64,000 bases of DNA from Bradyrhizobium sp. 186 (GTDB taxonomy: Bacteria; Pseudomonadota; Alphaproteobacteria; Rhizobiales; Xanthobacteraceae): NCBI RefSeq assembly GCF_023101685.1, contig NZ_CP082164.1:2356001-2420000 (forward strand), given 5' to 3'. Of this stretch, positions 1 through 8,883 are shown one piece after another. Each line of letters opens with the position of its first letter. The stretch's first letter is position 1. A program made the position numbers and the translations under genes. Below the pieces are notes generated by a model. That model did not search any database and was not told the origin of the DNA. It worked only from the letters and a program-made list of their open reading frames with translations.

Positions 1-437
1 GCTACAATCAGGCCAAGTCAGCCTTCCTGGCGTCGGGCCTCGACCTCGTACCGTGCTTCAACGACCCCATGCCGGGGAATTTCCTCATTTCGGCCGAAAC
101 CGGCGCGCCCAGGCCGATGAAGCTGATTGACTACGAATTTTCCTCCAACAATGAGCGCAGCTACGAGCTCGGCGTGCTGTTTGCCGAAATGTTCTTTGAT
201 GAGAAGCTGACGGAAGCCCTCATCGAGCAATATCTGGGCGAGGTTCGTCCGCAGATGATTGCGCGCGTCATTCTCAACCGTGCGCTCGCGGACATGAAAT
301 GGGCCTCATGGGCGGTCGTCAACCGCAAGCTCAACACGTGGGATTTCGATTACCAGAAGTACGGCGTCTGGAAATACATGCGCGCCCACGACGTGATGTA
401 TGACCCGCGCTGGGACAGTTGGTTGCGGTTGGTGTGA
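1..437 (+). CDS. Choline-kinase-like phosphotransferase, C-terminal part (partial, runs off left edge)
   Basis: The reading frame is open from the left edge to TGA at 435-437, so only about 144 C-terminal residues are seen. The segment CFNDPMPGNFLI matches the catalytic-loop pattern of choline and aminoglycoside kinases, which have an Asp and a later Asn in HNDxxxxN. It is followed by LIDYEFSS, the usual metal-binding Asp. Family members phosphorylate small alcohols such as choline or ethanolamine in the cytoplasm. In this copy the His before Asn-Asp is replaced by Phe (C-F-N-D). The gene converges on the phosphatase at 462-1253 with 24 bp between stops. The substrate cannot be told from this fragment. 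Confidence 0.8.
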   Translation, partial: YNQAKSAFLASGLDLVPCFNDPMPGNFLISAETGAPRPMKLIDYEFSSNNERSYELGVLFAEMFFDEKLTEALIEQYLGEVRPQMIARVILNRALADMKWASWAVVNRKLNTWDFDYQKYGVWKYMRAHDVMYDPRWDSWLRLV

Positions 438-461
438 GCCGGCGTCGTCCGCCTCTTGCGA

Positions 462-1253
462 CTATTGCTTCAGGACGGCCAGGGCCTGTTTGAGCAGACT
501 GTCGTTCGCCGCGGCGATCACGCGTCCGTCGGAGACCGGCGTGAGTGGCCGCCCATCCCAGTCGCGTATGATTCCGCCGGCGCCCTCGACCACGGGAATC
601 AATGCCATGAAGTCGAACGACTTGAGCGACGTCTCTACGACGAGATCGCAATGGCCGGACGCCAGTAGCCCATACTGATAGCAGTCGCCGCCAAATCGTC
701 GGAACATAGCCTTCTTGCTCAGCAAGTCATAGCGAGCCCAATCCTGCGGCGTAAAGAAGTCCGGCGAGGATGTATAGATCTGTGCGTCTTCCAATCTTGC
801 CGTGCGGCTCACCTTGGCGGGCTTGCCGTTGAACGTGACCCCACGCGGCGTGCCGTACCACCGTTCGGCCAGCGCCGGCATGTCGATCATGCCGGCGACG
901 ACCGCGCCCTTGCGCTCGTCGGCGAGAGCGACAAGCGTGCCGAACAGCGGCATGCCAGAGATAAAGCTCTTCGTTCCGTCGATCGGATCGAGATACCAGG
1001 TGTAGCGATCGCCCAGGGTTGATCCCATCTCCTCGCCGAGGATGCCGTGATCTGGGAAGCGCGCGCTGATCAAGCGCCGCAATTCCACTTCGATCGCGCG
1101 ATCGGCGATCGTCACCGGCGTCAGATCCTGCTTGCGTTCGAAATCGACGCTGGAACGAAAGTGGGTCAACGCTATCCGGCCGGCCATGTCGGCGAGCTCA
1201 TGGAAGAACGAAGCGAGTTCGTTCGCAGAAACCTTGTCTTGAATGTCGTCCAA
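462..1253 (-). CDS. Inositol-monophosphatase-family phosphatase (histidinol-phosphatase HisN-like)
   Basis: The protein has the metal-binding motifs of the family: ILGEEMG (Glu of the GEE motif), WYLDPIDGTKSF (the DPxDGT core) and a late SFDFMALIPVVEGAGG, where the usual W-D-xA-A motif reads SFDF. Members are Mg-dependent monophosphatases acting on inositol phosphate, histidinol phosphate or PAP. The frame is open upstream to 1358, but I chose TTG at 1251-1253. A GGAG lies about 6 bp before it, the resulting 263-residue protein has normal family length, and the extra upstream residues look non-coding. The next gene upstream, an AraC regulator, ends at 1319. Proximity to a choline-kinase-like gene hints at a phospho-metabolite role, but the substrate is not determined. 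Confidence 0.85.
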   Translation of the reverse strand: MDDIQDKVSANELASFFHELADMAGRIALTHFRSSVDFERKQDLTPVTIADRAIEVELRRLISARFPDHGILGEEMGSTLGDRYTWYLDPIDGTKSFISGMPLFGTLVALADERKGAVVAGMIDMPALAERWYGTPRGVTFNGKPAKVSRTARLEDAQIYTSSPDFFTPQDWARYDLLSKKAMFRRFGGDCYQYGLLASGHCDLVVETSLKSFDFMALIPVVEGAGGIIRDWDGRPLTPVSDGRVIAAANDSLLKQALAVLKQ

Positions 1254-1318
1254 TGCTTGCTCCAGGGGAAAGCACGTCGCGCATGAGCGGCGCAACGGCT
1301 GGCCTTGGGAATTCGGCT

Positions 1319-2353
1319 CTAAACCGTCTCGTGAAGCTCTTGCTTGTGGACGTCCCAATACGGGGACCCGAAAGCCCTGCGTGAAGAGGCCATTCGTGGC
1401 GAAGACGATCCGTTCGGTTCGGCAGCGCGCGTACCTGGGCCCGGCTGCGGCGCGGCCTCCGGTGCCTGGCGAACGTCTCGCGGGGCCACCTTGAAATGAC
1501 GGCTGAAGCAGCGCGAGAAGTGCGAGACGTTCTTGAAGCCCACTTCGTAGGCGACCTCTGACACGGTACGGTGGCCCTTGGGATCGGCAACCAGGATTTC
1601 GTAGGCTCGCTGCAGCCGCTTGGTCTGCACGAACTGGCTGACTGTGGTTTCGTTGTCCGTGAATAGACTGTAGAGATAGCTCAGCGAGATTCGGCTGCTG
1701 GCCGCAATTTTCTTCGGTGACAGCGACTGGTCGCCGAGATGGCTTTCAATGAAATCAACGATCCTGCGGCGCAGATGATAGCGCGCATTGCGGACGTCTG
1801 TGGCGGCGCCCCGGTCCTCCGAGCCGATCGTGAGCGCTACGAAGCTGATAACTTCGGTCGCAAGCGCCTGTGGATTCGGCGCCGGAAACTCGATGAACAG
1901 CTCGGCCACGTTTCCGATCATTCCGGCCATAAGGCGGGTCATCTGTTGGTTCGGCTTGAAGCGTCGGCTGATGTGATCCTCGATCGAGATGAGACGTCCG
2001 CGCAGCTCCGCGGCCGGGATCCGAAGCACCAGAAAGCGTGCGGTCTTGTCGGACGACAATTCGTAGAAGGCGAGTTCGCTGAGCAGGACATATTCGCCAG
2101 TTCGGGCAATACCGACGCGGCCGTCCTGACTGAATGCCACACATCCTGTCAGAGGAAATACAAGCACATAGGAAGCATCGTGGATGCTGGAGATGCGCTT
2201 CCAACTGCAGGTGAAGGCTTGGTGCGGCGCGACGAGTTCAAGATCCAGGCGTCCGATCCTGGTTCGCTGATGCGGTGCAGGACCCTTGTCTCCGCCACCA
2301 TCATCAAGGCCAGTATACTCCTCGCGAGAAGCAAGAGATGTGAGGCTTGCCAT
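1319..2353 (-). CDS. AraC-family transcriptional regulator
   Basis: The C-terminal third carries the two AraC helix-turn-helix units: LSPKKIAASSRISLSYLYSLF and TVSEVAYEVGFKNVSHFSRCF, followed by the usual FKVAPRDVR. The N-terminal ~190 residues resemble the AraC-binding-like sensor domain (PLTGCVAFSQDGR, TGEYVLLSELAFYE) of regulators of amine and aromatic catabolism. I chose ATG at 2353; a TTG at 2380 would add nine residues and overlap the DeoR gene. A proline- and serine-rich tail of about 50 residues follows the HTH and is longer than usual. With the DeoR gene upstream on the same strand, it probably controls the divergent catabolic operon at 3554-10103. The inducer is unknown. Confidence 0.85.
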   Translation of the reverse strand: MASLTSLASREEYTGLDDGGGDKGPAPHQRTRIGRLDLELVAPHQAFTCSWKRISSIHDASYVLVFPLTGCVAFSQDGRVGIARTGEYVLLSELAFYELSSDKTARFLVLRIPAAELRGRLISIEDHISRRFKPNQQMTRLMAGMIGNVAELFIEFPAPNPQALATEVISFVALTIGSEDRGAATDVRNARYHLRRRIVDFIESHLGDQSLSPKKIAASSRISLSYLYSLFTDNETTVSQFVQTKRLQRAYEILVADPKGHRTVSEVAYEVGFKNVSHFSRCFSRHFKVAPRDVRQAPEAAPQPGPGTRAAEPNGSSSPRMASSRRAFGSPYWDVHKQELHETV

Positions 2354-2366
2354 GGTTTGGTCTTTC

Positions 2367-3203
2367 TCAGGGTTGGGCAACTATCAACTCCGTTCCGGCT
2401 TCACGGAGTGCCGTTGCCAGAGCTCCTTCCGGTTGCCGGTCGGTAACCAGACGGTCGATATCGGTCCAATGCGCAAACACGGTCAGAGCGCGCTGGTCGA
2501 ACTTGCTGTGATCGGCGACAAGGATCGCTTCCGCAGCGCGCTTCACCATCGCGCCATAGATCGCGCCGGCCTCATCATCCGCATCGTTCGCGCCCCGGGC
2601 GCTGATGCCTGTCGCACTCACGATGGCACGGTTGGCCTCGTAGCTGTTGATGTTGGCGATCGTCTGTGTACCGAACACGTAGCCTTCGGTCGGGTGATAG
2701 CGGCCTGGGCAGCACAGCACCCGGATGGATGAATTGACCGCGAGCGCGCCCGCAATCGCATAGTCGTGCGTGATAACCGTGATGTCGCGCGCGCGCGAAG
2801 CCAATCGTCTCGCGATATGAAACGTCGTGGCGCCCGCGGCCAGCATCAGGACTTCGTTTGGTAGAACGAGGTCGGCGATCACGGCGGCGATCGCTTCGCG
2901 TTCGGCGATCATGAGCGCCTTGCGATCGGTGAGAGCCGGTTCGAGCGCAAACGGGCGGGAAGCGCCGCCATAGGTTCGGTTGATGAGCTTCTGTTCCTGA
3001 AGCTCCACGAGGTCTCGGCGTATGGTTTCGCCGGATACACCAAGCACCGCGGCAATCTCGGAGGCTCGCAGAGTAGGAGCGGCGGTGAGTTGGGCGATGA
3101 TGTGCTTGTGTCGCGCCAGCTTCGAGAGGCGATCGCCATCGGTCTTTCGCGGCCGTTTGTCGGCCAGTGGGGCGTCGCTGGTTTGCAACCGCTCGCTCGT
3201 CAT
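2367..3203 (-). CDS. DeoR-family transcriptional regulator
   Basis: An N-terminal winged helix (RHKHIIAQLTAAPTLRASEI, VLGVSGETIRRDLVELQEQKLI) is followed by the DeoR sensor domain. That domain shows the conserved order AGATTFHIARRL, ITVITHDYAIA, ATGISARGA and ILVADHSKFDQRA. DeoR proteins are usually repressors that sense a phosphorylated sugar or related catabolite through this domain. ATG at 3201-3203 is the start. The 278-residue length is slightly above the typical 250 because of a charged N-terminal extension of about 25 residues. It lies just upstream of the AraC gene and divergent from the aminotransferase operon, so control of that operon is likely but inferred. Confidence 0.88.
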   Translation of the reverse strand: MTSERLQTSDAPLADKRPRKTDGDRLSKLARHKHIIAQLTAAPTLRASEIAAVLGVSGETIRRDLVELQEQKLINRTYGGASRPFALEPALTDRKALMIAEREAIAAVIADLVLPNEVLMLAAGATTFHIARRLASRARDITVITHDYAIAGALAVNSSIRVLCCPGRYHPTEGYVFGTQTIANINSYEANRAIVSATGISARGANDADDEAGAIYGAMVKRAAEAILVADHSKFDQRALTVFAHWTDIDRLVTDRQPEGALATALREAGTELIVAQP

Positions 3204-3553
3204 TCAGCTGTCCTCGCCGTCCCGAACGCAGCCGGTCGTCGGCATGAGTGATCCTTTCTCAGGGCGGGTTGGGAGGCCACACTAAGTTTGTGGCAAGTCC
3301 CGCAAATTTTGTGCAGTCGACTGCCTACAATCTTCGCAACGTGTCGTCCTCTTGCATGCAACAGGTTGAGATGTAAGGCGTATCTTTGGTTGCGTGGAGT
3401 TGTGTGTCTGACGCTCTGATGTCTTTTGCCTCTGATCCGCTTTGTCATTGTGGGAATTCACACATTTCTCCAAGCTGATCGTGGAATGGTCGCGGCGCGG
3501 TCGCCGCGGCGATCGCTTTGACTTGCGCAAGGCGCGGTCAGAGGAGGCGTGTG
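3204..3553. promoter_or_regulatory. Divergent control region between deoR-like gene and catabolic operon
   Basis: This 350-bp gap separates two divergent transcription units. It holds a perfect 12-bp palindrome, GCAGTCGACTGC, at 3313-3324 and a second inverted repeat, TGTG-GGAATT-CACA, at 3449-3462. Either could be an operator for the neighbouring DeoR or AraC protein. A strong ribosome binding site GAGGAGG lies at 3541-3547 ahead of the aminotransferase start. I see no convincing ORF in the gap. Confidence 0.5.
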
Positions 3554-4897
3554 GTGCAGCAGGAAAGAGAAATTCTGGCGTTGAACGCCTTCGACCAGAG
3601 CCGTGCGTCCGTGATGGGCGCCGAACTCGGGGAGGCTGTGCAACGACGCCTGCGGTCCTTCGGCAAGGCTTCGGTCCTGTTTTACCAGGAGCCGATCCGA
3701 ATGGAGCGCGCCGAGGGCGTCTACATGTTCGACGTCGACGGCCGCCGATATCTCGATCTCTATAACAACGTCCCATCGGTCGGGCATTCGCACCCCCGCG
3801 TCGTCGAGGCCATTCGCCGCCAGGTCGGCGTGCTCAACACCCACACGCGCTATCTCAACGACGTGGTCGATGCCTATGCGGAGCGCTTGTTGGCGACATT
3901 CCCATCCGAAATCGATCATCTGGTGCTGACGTGCACTGGTAGCGAGGCTAACGATCTCGCGCTGCGGATCGCGAAGGTCGCAACCGGCCGGGCCGGCTTC
4001 ATCGTCACGGAGACGGCGTATCACGGCAACACCACAGCCGTGACCGACGTATCGCCGTCCTCACGTCCCGGCCAACCATTGCCGTCCCATGTGCGTGTGG
4101 TGCCAGCGCCTGAGATGTTCCGCAATCCCGTCGGCGATCCCGGTAGGCGTTTCGCCGACAGTGTTGCGGCGGCAATTACCGATCTCGAGCGAAGCGGTGT
4201 CGGGTTTGCAGGGCTGCTGGTGGACACGATCTTTTCGAGCGACGGTGTCTACGCCGAACCGGCCGGCTTCCTGGCACCGACCATAAAGCTCGTCCACGAA
4301 CGCCGGGGGTTGTTCATCGCCGACGAGGTGCAGCCCGGTTTCGGACGCACCGGCGCAGCCATGTGGGGCTTCGCTCGCCATGGTGTTGTCCCCGACATCG
4401 TGACCATGGGCAAGCCCATGGGCAATGGCTTTCCCATGGGAGGCGTCGCTCTGCGTGCACCGCTGCTCGATCGTTTTGCGGCGGAAGTGAAGTACTTCAA
4501 CACGTTCGGCGGCAATCCGGTGGCCGCAGCGGCTGGGCTTGCGGTGCTCGACGTGATCAAAGATGAGGGCCTGTTGCAGAATGCGCGCGAGGTCGGACGT
4601 CATCTGATGGACGGATTGCGCGAGATCGGCAATCGCCACATCCAGATCGGCGATGTTCGCGGCGCCGGTCTGTTCATCGGTCTCGAGCTCGTACTTGATC
4701 GTGAGAGCAAGGAGCCGGCGCCGGAGCTCGCCATCATGCTGATCAACCGCCTGCGCCAGCGCGGCTTCCTGATCGGCGCTACAGGACCATTCGGCAGTAC
4801 GCTCAAGATTCGTCCGCCGCTGTGTTTCGGCACGGATCACGCGGATATGTTCATCACCGCTTGCGACGAAGAGTTGCAGGCGATTGCGCCGGCTTAA
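3554..4897 (+). CDS. Class III PLP-dependent aminotransferase
   Basis: The protein has class III motifs: YLDLYNNVPSVGHSHP near the N terminus, TCTGSEANDLALRIAK, LFIADEVQPGFGRTG with the PLP-binding Asp, and TMGKPMGNGFP, whose Lys (about residue 287) forms the Schiff base. Members move the amino group from omega-amino acids or amines to a keto acid. I chose GTG 3554, six bases after GAGGAGG at 3541-3547; GTG 3551 is also possible. It heads a five-gene operon, with the glutamine-synthetase-like gene 18 bp downstream. In this context it probably deaminates an amine or amino acid whose aldehyde goes to the dehydrogenase at 6319. The exact substrate is unknown. Confidence 0.88.
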   Translation: MQQEREILALNAFDQSRASVMGAELGEAVQRRLRSFGKASVLFYQEPIRMERAEGVYMFDVDGRRYLDLYNNVPSVGHSHPRVVEAIRRQVGVLNTHTRYLNDVVDAYAERLLATFPSEIDHLVLTCTGSEANDLALRIAKVATGRAGFIVTETAYHGNTTAVTDVSPSSRPGQPLPSHVRVVPAPEMFRNPVGDPGRRFADSVAAAITDLERSGVGFAGLLVDTIFSSDGVYAEPAGFLAPTIKLVHERRGLFIADEVQPGFGRTGAAMWGFARHGVVPDIVTMGKPMGNGFPMGGVALRAPLLDRFAAEVKYFNTFGGNPVAAAAGLAVLDVIKDEGLLQNAREVGRHLMDGLREIGNRHIQIGDVRGAGLFIGLELVLDRESKEPAPELAIMLINRLRQRGFLIGATGPFGSTLKIRPPLCFGTDHADMFITACDEELQAIAPA

Positions 4898-4915
4898 GGG
4901 GCTCGTTCAAAGTTC

Positions 4916-6283
4916 ATGGGTGCAAGAAACGTAAAAACCGCTGCCGATGCTAAGGCTCTTGTCGAGGAACGGGGTCTGTCCCACGTCAAACTTGGGGTCG
5001 TCGATCTCGATGGAATCATTCGTGGAAAATATCTCGCGCGTGACAAGTTCTTTGGCGCACTGGAGAGCGGCCTCAGCTTCTGCGACATCATCTTCGGTTG
5101 GGATTCCAACGACCAGATGTACGACGCCGGCAAGTTTACCGGGTGGCACACGGCTTTTCCAGACGCCACTGCCCGCATCGATCCCGCGACCTGCCGCGAT
5201 ATCCCGATGGAAGAGAACATGCTGTTCTTCCTCGGCGAGTTCGAGGGCGAGGCGGAAAAGCTGTGCCCGCGCCGGCTGCTTCGCCGGGTCGTCGATCGTG
5301 CCGAAAGCATGGGACTTGCCCCGTCAGTGGCCGCCGAGTTCGAGTTCTTCGTGTTCGATGAAACCCCCCACAGCGTGCGGGAAAAGGGCTTTCGAGGGCT
5401 GAAGAATCTCACGCCGGGCTGGTTCGGCTATTCCATGCTGCGTGCCTCTGTGGAGTCGGAACTCCATCGCTCGCTCCTCAAGCTGTGTGACGAGATGGAC
5501 ATGCCGATCGAGGGCCTGCACACCGAGACCGGGCCCGGTGTCCTGGAAGCCGCGATCCAGTACACCGATGCGCTCGCGGCTGCCGATCGAGCGGTGCTGT
5601 TCAAGACCTTCTCCAAGATATGGGCCGAGCGTCAGGGCAAGATGCTCACCTTCATGGCCAAATGGTCGAACGCGTATCCTGGACAATCCGGGCACCTGCA
5701 TCTTTCGCTGCGCGACAAGGACGGCGATCCGGTATTTTACCAGAGCGGACGCCACGGCAACATGTCCGACACCATGCGCTGGTTTGTCGGCGGCCAGCAG
5801 GCACTGCTGCCGGAACTGCTTGCGATGGTCGCATCGACCGTGAACAGCTATTCCCGTCTGGTGCCGGGCTTCTGGGCGCCGACGGATGCGACCTGGGGAA
5901 TCGAGAATCGCACCTGTGCGCTGCGGGTCATTCCCGGCAAGCCGGCGAGCCAGCGTGTGGAATACCGGGTCGCTGCCGCCGATATCAATCCGTACCTTGC
6001 GATCGCCGCGGCACTGGGATCGGGGCTCTGGGGGATCGAGCACAAAATCGAACCGAGCGAGCCAGTCGCCGGTAATGCCTATGTGCGTACGCACCCGCCC
6101 GAGCGTGCGTTTCCGCGCACGCTGTCGGAAGCCGCCGAGCGATTGATGGCTTCGCAGGCGGCCCGCAATCTGTTTGGAGACGTCTTCGTCGATCACTACG
6201 CCATGACACGGCAGTGGGAGGAACGCGAATTCCGCAAAGCCATCACCGATTGGGAGCTTGCGCGCTACTTCGAGATCACCTGA
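4916..6283 (+). CDS. Glutamine-synthetase-family ligase (gamma-glutamylamine synthetase-like)
   Basis: The 455-residue protein has the GS fold motifs: an N-terminal beta-grasp segment with VKLGVVDLDGIIRGKYL, then AAEFEFFVFDE (metal Glu), LHTETGPGVLEAAI, and SGHLHLSLRD with the active-site His. NSYSRLVPGFWAPTDATWG and the ENRTCALRVI segment follow. Family members join ammonia or an amine to the gamma-carboxyl of glutamate using ATP. True GlnA sits with nitrogen genes; this one lies in a catabolic operon with an aminotransferase and aldehyde dehydrogenase, as in gamma-glutamylation routes for polyamines or ethanolamine. ATG 4916 is the start. The amine substrate is inferred only as a class. Confidence 0.85.
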   Translation: MGARNVKTAADAKALVEERGLSHVKLGVVDLDGIIRGKYLARDKFFGALESGLSFCDIIFGWDSNDQMYDAGKFTGWHTAFPDATARIDPATCRDIPMEENMLFFLGEFEGEAEKLCPRRLLRRVVDRAESMGLAPSVAAEFEFFVFDETPHSVREKGFRGLKNLTPGWFGYSMLRASVESELHRSLLKLCDEMDMPIEGLHTETGPGVLEAAIQYTDALAAADRAVLFKTFSKIWAERQGKMLTFMAKWSNAYPGQSGHLHLSLRDKDGDPVFYQSGRHGNMSDTMRWFVGGQQALLPELLAMVASTVNSYSRLVPGFWAPTDATWGIENRTCALRVIPGKPASQRVEYRVAAADINPYLAIAAALGSGLWGIEHKIEPSEPVAGNAYVRTHPPERAFPRTLSEAAERLMASQAARNLFGDVFVDHYAMTRQWEEREFRKAITDWELARYFEIT

Positions 6284-6318
6284 TCCCGTTCCTCCTTCCC
6301 TCGAACGAGTGACCTACC

Positions 6319-7701
6319 GTGAGCGATATTATCTGCATTTCACCGATCGATGGCAGCGAGGTGGCCCGGCGCCCAATTGCAACTGACGCGGAGATCGCGA
6401 CTATCCTTGCGCTGGCGCGACAGGCCCAGCAGCAGTGGTCGACGGTCCCGCTCGCAGAGCGTAAGGGGAGGATGCTTGCCTTCCTTGATGTGATGCGGAC
6501 GCAGAACGACGAGGTCGTTCCGGAACTTGCCATGCAGATGGGGCGACCTGTGCGCTACGGCGGCGAACTGCGCAGTCTCGAGGAGCGCGTTCGCGGGCTG
6601 GTAGAGCTCAGCGATGAGGCGCTGGCCCCCGTCGCGCACGAGCGCGCCGGCTTTCGGCGCATGATCAAGCGGGTTCCCGCAGGCGTTGTGCCGGTGATCG
6701 CGCCCTGGAACTATCCTTACCTGACGGCTGTCAACGCGATTGTCCCGGCGCGGCTGGCCGGCAACGCCGTGATCTTGAAACATGCCGCGCAGACCTTGCT
6801 CGTCGGTGACCGCCTCCAGTCCGCGATGGACCTCGTCGGCTTACCGAAGGGGCTGTTCAGGACGCTGACGCTCGACCATTCCGCGACCGAAAAACTGATC
6901 TCATCTCGTTCGGTCGATCATGTGAATTTCACGGGATCGGTTGCCGGCGTTCGCGCGGTCGAACGGGCGGCGGCCGGGACCTTCATCAGTCTCGGGCTGG
7001 AATTGGGCGGGAAGGATCCGGCCTATGTGCGGCCCGATGCCGACTTTGATTTTGCGGTCGAGCAACTCGTGGATGGCGCGTTCTACAATTACGGCCAATG
7101 CTGTTGTGGGATCGAGCGCGTCTATGTGCACGAACAGATCTACGATCGCTTCGTCGGCGCATTTGCCGATCTGACCTCTCGCTACCGGCTCGGCAATCCG
7201 TTGTTGCAGGATACGACCTTGGGTCCGATGGCGGCGACACGTTTCGCCGACACGGTCCGTGCGCACGTCGACGAAGCTCTCGCCAGGAACGCCCGTCCGC
7301 TGATCGATCCGAAACAATTCTCCGCCGACAGCGGGGGCACGGCATATCTGATGCCCCAGGTTCTCGTCGACGTCGATCATTCCATGTGGGTGATGATGGA
7401 AGAGAGCTTCGGTCCCGTGGTCGGTATCATGAAGGTCTCGTCCGACCAGGAGGCCGTCGTACTCATGAACGACAGCCCCTACGGACTGACGGCGTCGGTC
7501 TGGACCGAAGATGCTGCCGCGGCCGAACGCGTCGGCGACGCTACCGCCACAGGCACCGTGTTCATGAATCGCTGTGATTATGTCGATCCCTCACTCGCAT
7601 GGACCGGCGTCAAGGACTCCGGGCGCGGCCTCGGCATGTCGCGCCTCGGCTTTGAGGCGCTGACCCGATCGAAATCATTCCACCTTCGCATCGAGCACTG
7701 A
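6319..7701 (+). CDS. NAD(P)-dependent aldehyde dehydrogenase
   Basis: The ALDH superfamily signature is complete. VPVIAPWNYPYL and the HVNFTGSVAGVRAV Rossmann segment come first. The general-base Glu follows in LELGGKDPAYV, then the catalytic Cys in YGQCCCGIERV (Cys 261-263), and EESFGPVVGI, NDSPYGLTASVWT and GVKDSGRG near the end. Three adjacent cysteines at the active site are uncommon; normally only one or two are present. The enzyme oxidises an aldehyde to the acid. GTG 6319 starts the gene 35 bp after the ligase, and the alcohol dehydrogenase follows after 9 bp, so the genes form one operon. In context it should oxidise the aldehyde made by the aminotransferase or by the alcohol dehydrogenase. 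Confidence 0.9.
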   Translation: MSDIICISPIDGSEVARRPIATDAEIATILALARQAQQQWSTVPLAERKGRMLAFLDVMRTQNDEVVPELAMQMGRPVRYGGELRSLEERVRGLVELSDEALAPVAHERAGFRRMIKRVPAGVVPVIAPWNYPYLTAVNAIVPARLAGNAVILKHAAQTLLVGDRLQSAMDLVGLPKGLFRTLTLDHSATEKLISSRSVDHVNFTGSVAGVRAVERAAAGTFISLGLELGGKDPAYVRPDADFDFAVEQLVDGAFYNYGQCCCGIERVYVHEQIYDRFVGAFADLTSRYRLGNPLLQDTTLGPMAATRFADTVRAHVDEALARNARPLIDPKQFSADSGGTAYLMPQVLVDVDHSMWVMMEESFGPVVGIMKVSSDQEAVVLMNDSPYGLTASVWTEDAAAAERVGDATATGTVFMNRCDYVDPSLAWTGVKDSGRGLGMSRLGFEALTRSKSFHLRIEH

Positions 7702-7710
7702 GAGCCGCAT

Positions 7711-8883
7711 ATGGACGTTCATATCACCGGGGCCTGGAATTTTCCGACGCGCGTCACCGCCGGTCCGGGCCGGATCGCCGAACTTCCCGAGGCCTGCCGG
7801 ACATACGGCCTGGCCAGGCCATTGCTGGTCACCGACCACGGTCTTGCCAAGACCGATCTCATCACCGGCGTTGTCAGCCGCGTTCGCGAGGCGGGCATAC
7901 CGCTCGGCATATTTTCCGATGTGAAGACAAATCCGACCGAAGCGAACCTGATCGCCGGGGTGGGCGCATTCAAGGCCGGTAGTCATGACGGCGTGATCGC
8001 GGTCGGCGGAGGTTCGGCGCTGGACGTCGGAAAATGCGTGGCGTTCATGGTGGCGCAGTCGCGGCCGGTATGGGACTTCGAGGACATCGGCGACTGGTGG
8101 ACCCGCGCCAACACGGACGGCATCGTGCCGATCATCGCCGTGCCGACCACGGCCGGCACGGGTTCCGAGGTGGGCCGTGCCGGTGTGATCACGCGTGAAG
8201 ACACCCATGAGAAGAAGATCATCTTCCATCCCGCGATGATGCCGAAGATCGCGATCGAGGACCCCGAGCTTGCGGTCGGCCTCCCGCCATTTCTCACGAT
8301 GGCGACGGGCATGGACGCGCTGTCTCACTGCTTTGAGGCCTATTGCGTCAATGCGTTTCATCCGCTCGCCGACGGCATTGCCCTTGAGGGGATGAAGATC
8401 GTCGACACCTACCTGCCGCGCGCGGTCGAGAATGGTCGCGATCTCGCGGCTCGATCCTACATGTTCGCCGCGGCGTCGATGGGGGCCACCGCATTCCAGA
8501 AGGGACTGGGCGCCATCCACTCGGTGTCCCATCCGATCGGTGCGCGATACGATACCCATCATGGGCTTACCAACGGCGTGGTCTTTCCCTATGTTCTCGT
8601 CTGCAACAGGCGTGCGATCGCCGACAAGATCCCGCACATTGCCCGGACGCTGAATCTGCCGGGACGGGATTTCGATGCTGTTCTGTCCTGGATCCTGGCC
8701 CTTCGGAAGAAGCTTGGCGTGCCGCACACGCTCGCGGAGCTCGGTGTGAAGGAGGCCGATGCGAGGGCAATTGCGGCCGATGCCGTCAAGGATCCGACTG
8801 CGGGCGCCAATCCCCGGCGGTTGGCCGAACCAGAGTTCGAGCAATTGACGCTTGCAGCGATTCGCGGCGATCTCGGAACATGA
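7711..8883 (+). CDS. Iron-containing alcohol dehydrogenase
   Basis: The protein shows the group III Fe-ADH pattern: HDGVIAVGGGSALDVGKCVA for nucleotide binding, VPTTAGTGSEVGRAGVIT, and the metal-ligand region MDALSHCFEAYCVNAFHPLADG, with a later AIHSVSHPIGARYDTHHG. Such enzymes interconvert alcohols and aldehydes with NAD(H). ATG 7711 is the start and length (390) is normal. Its stop overlaps the start of the amidohydrolase by four bases (ATGA at 8880-8883), which indicates translational coupling. It may feed an aldehyde to the dehydrogenase encoded just upstream, or detoxify that aldehyde. Confidence 0.9.
   Translation: MDVHITGAWNFPTRVTAGPGRIAELPEACRTYGLARPLLVTDHGLAKTDLITGVVSRVREAGIPLGIFSDVKTNPTEANLIAGVGAFKAGSHDGVIAVGGGSALDVGKCVAFMVAQSRPVWDFEDIGDWWTRANTDGIVPIIAVPTTAGTGSEVGRAGVITREDTHEKKIIFHPAMMPKIAIEDPELAVGLPPFLTMATGMDALSHCFEAYCVNAFHPLADGIALEGMKIVDTYLPRAVENGRDLAARSYMFAAASMGATAFQKGLGAIHSVSHPIGARYDTHHGLTNGVVFPYVLVCNRRAIADKIPHIARTLNLPGRDFDAVLSWILALRKKLGVPHTLAELGVKEADARAIAADAVKDPTAGANPRRLAEPEFEQLTLAAIRGDLGT

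Noticed and set aside
1254..1358. Longer N terminus of the inositol-monophosphatase-family protein
   Set aside because: The extra residues have no family counterpart, and a TTG with a good ribosome binding site at 1253 gives the normal length.
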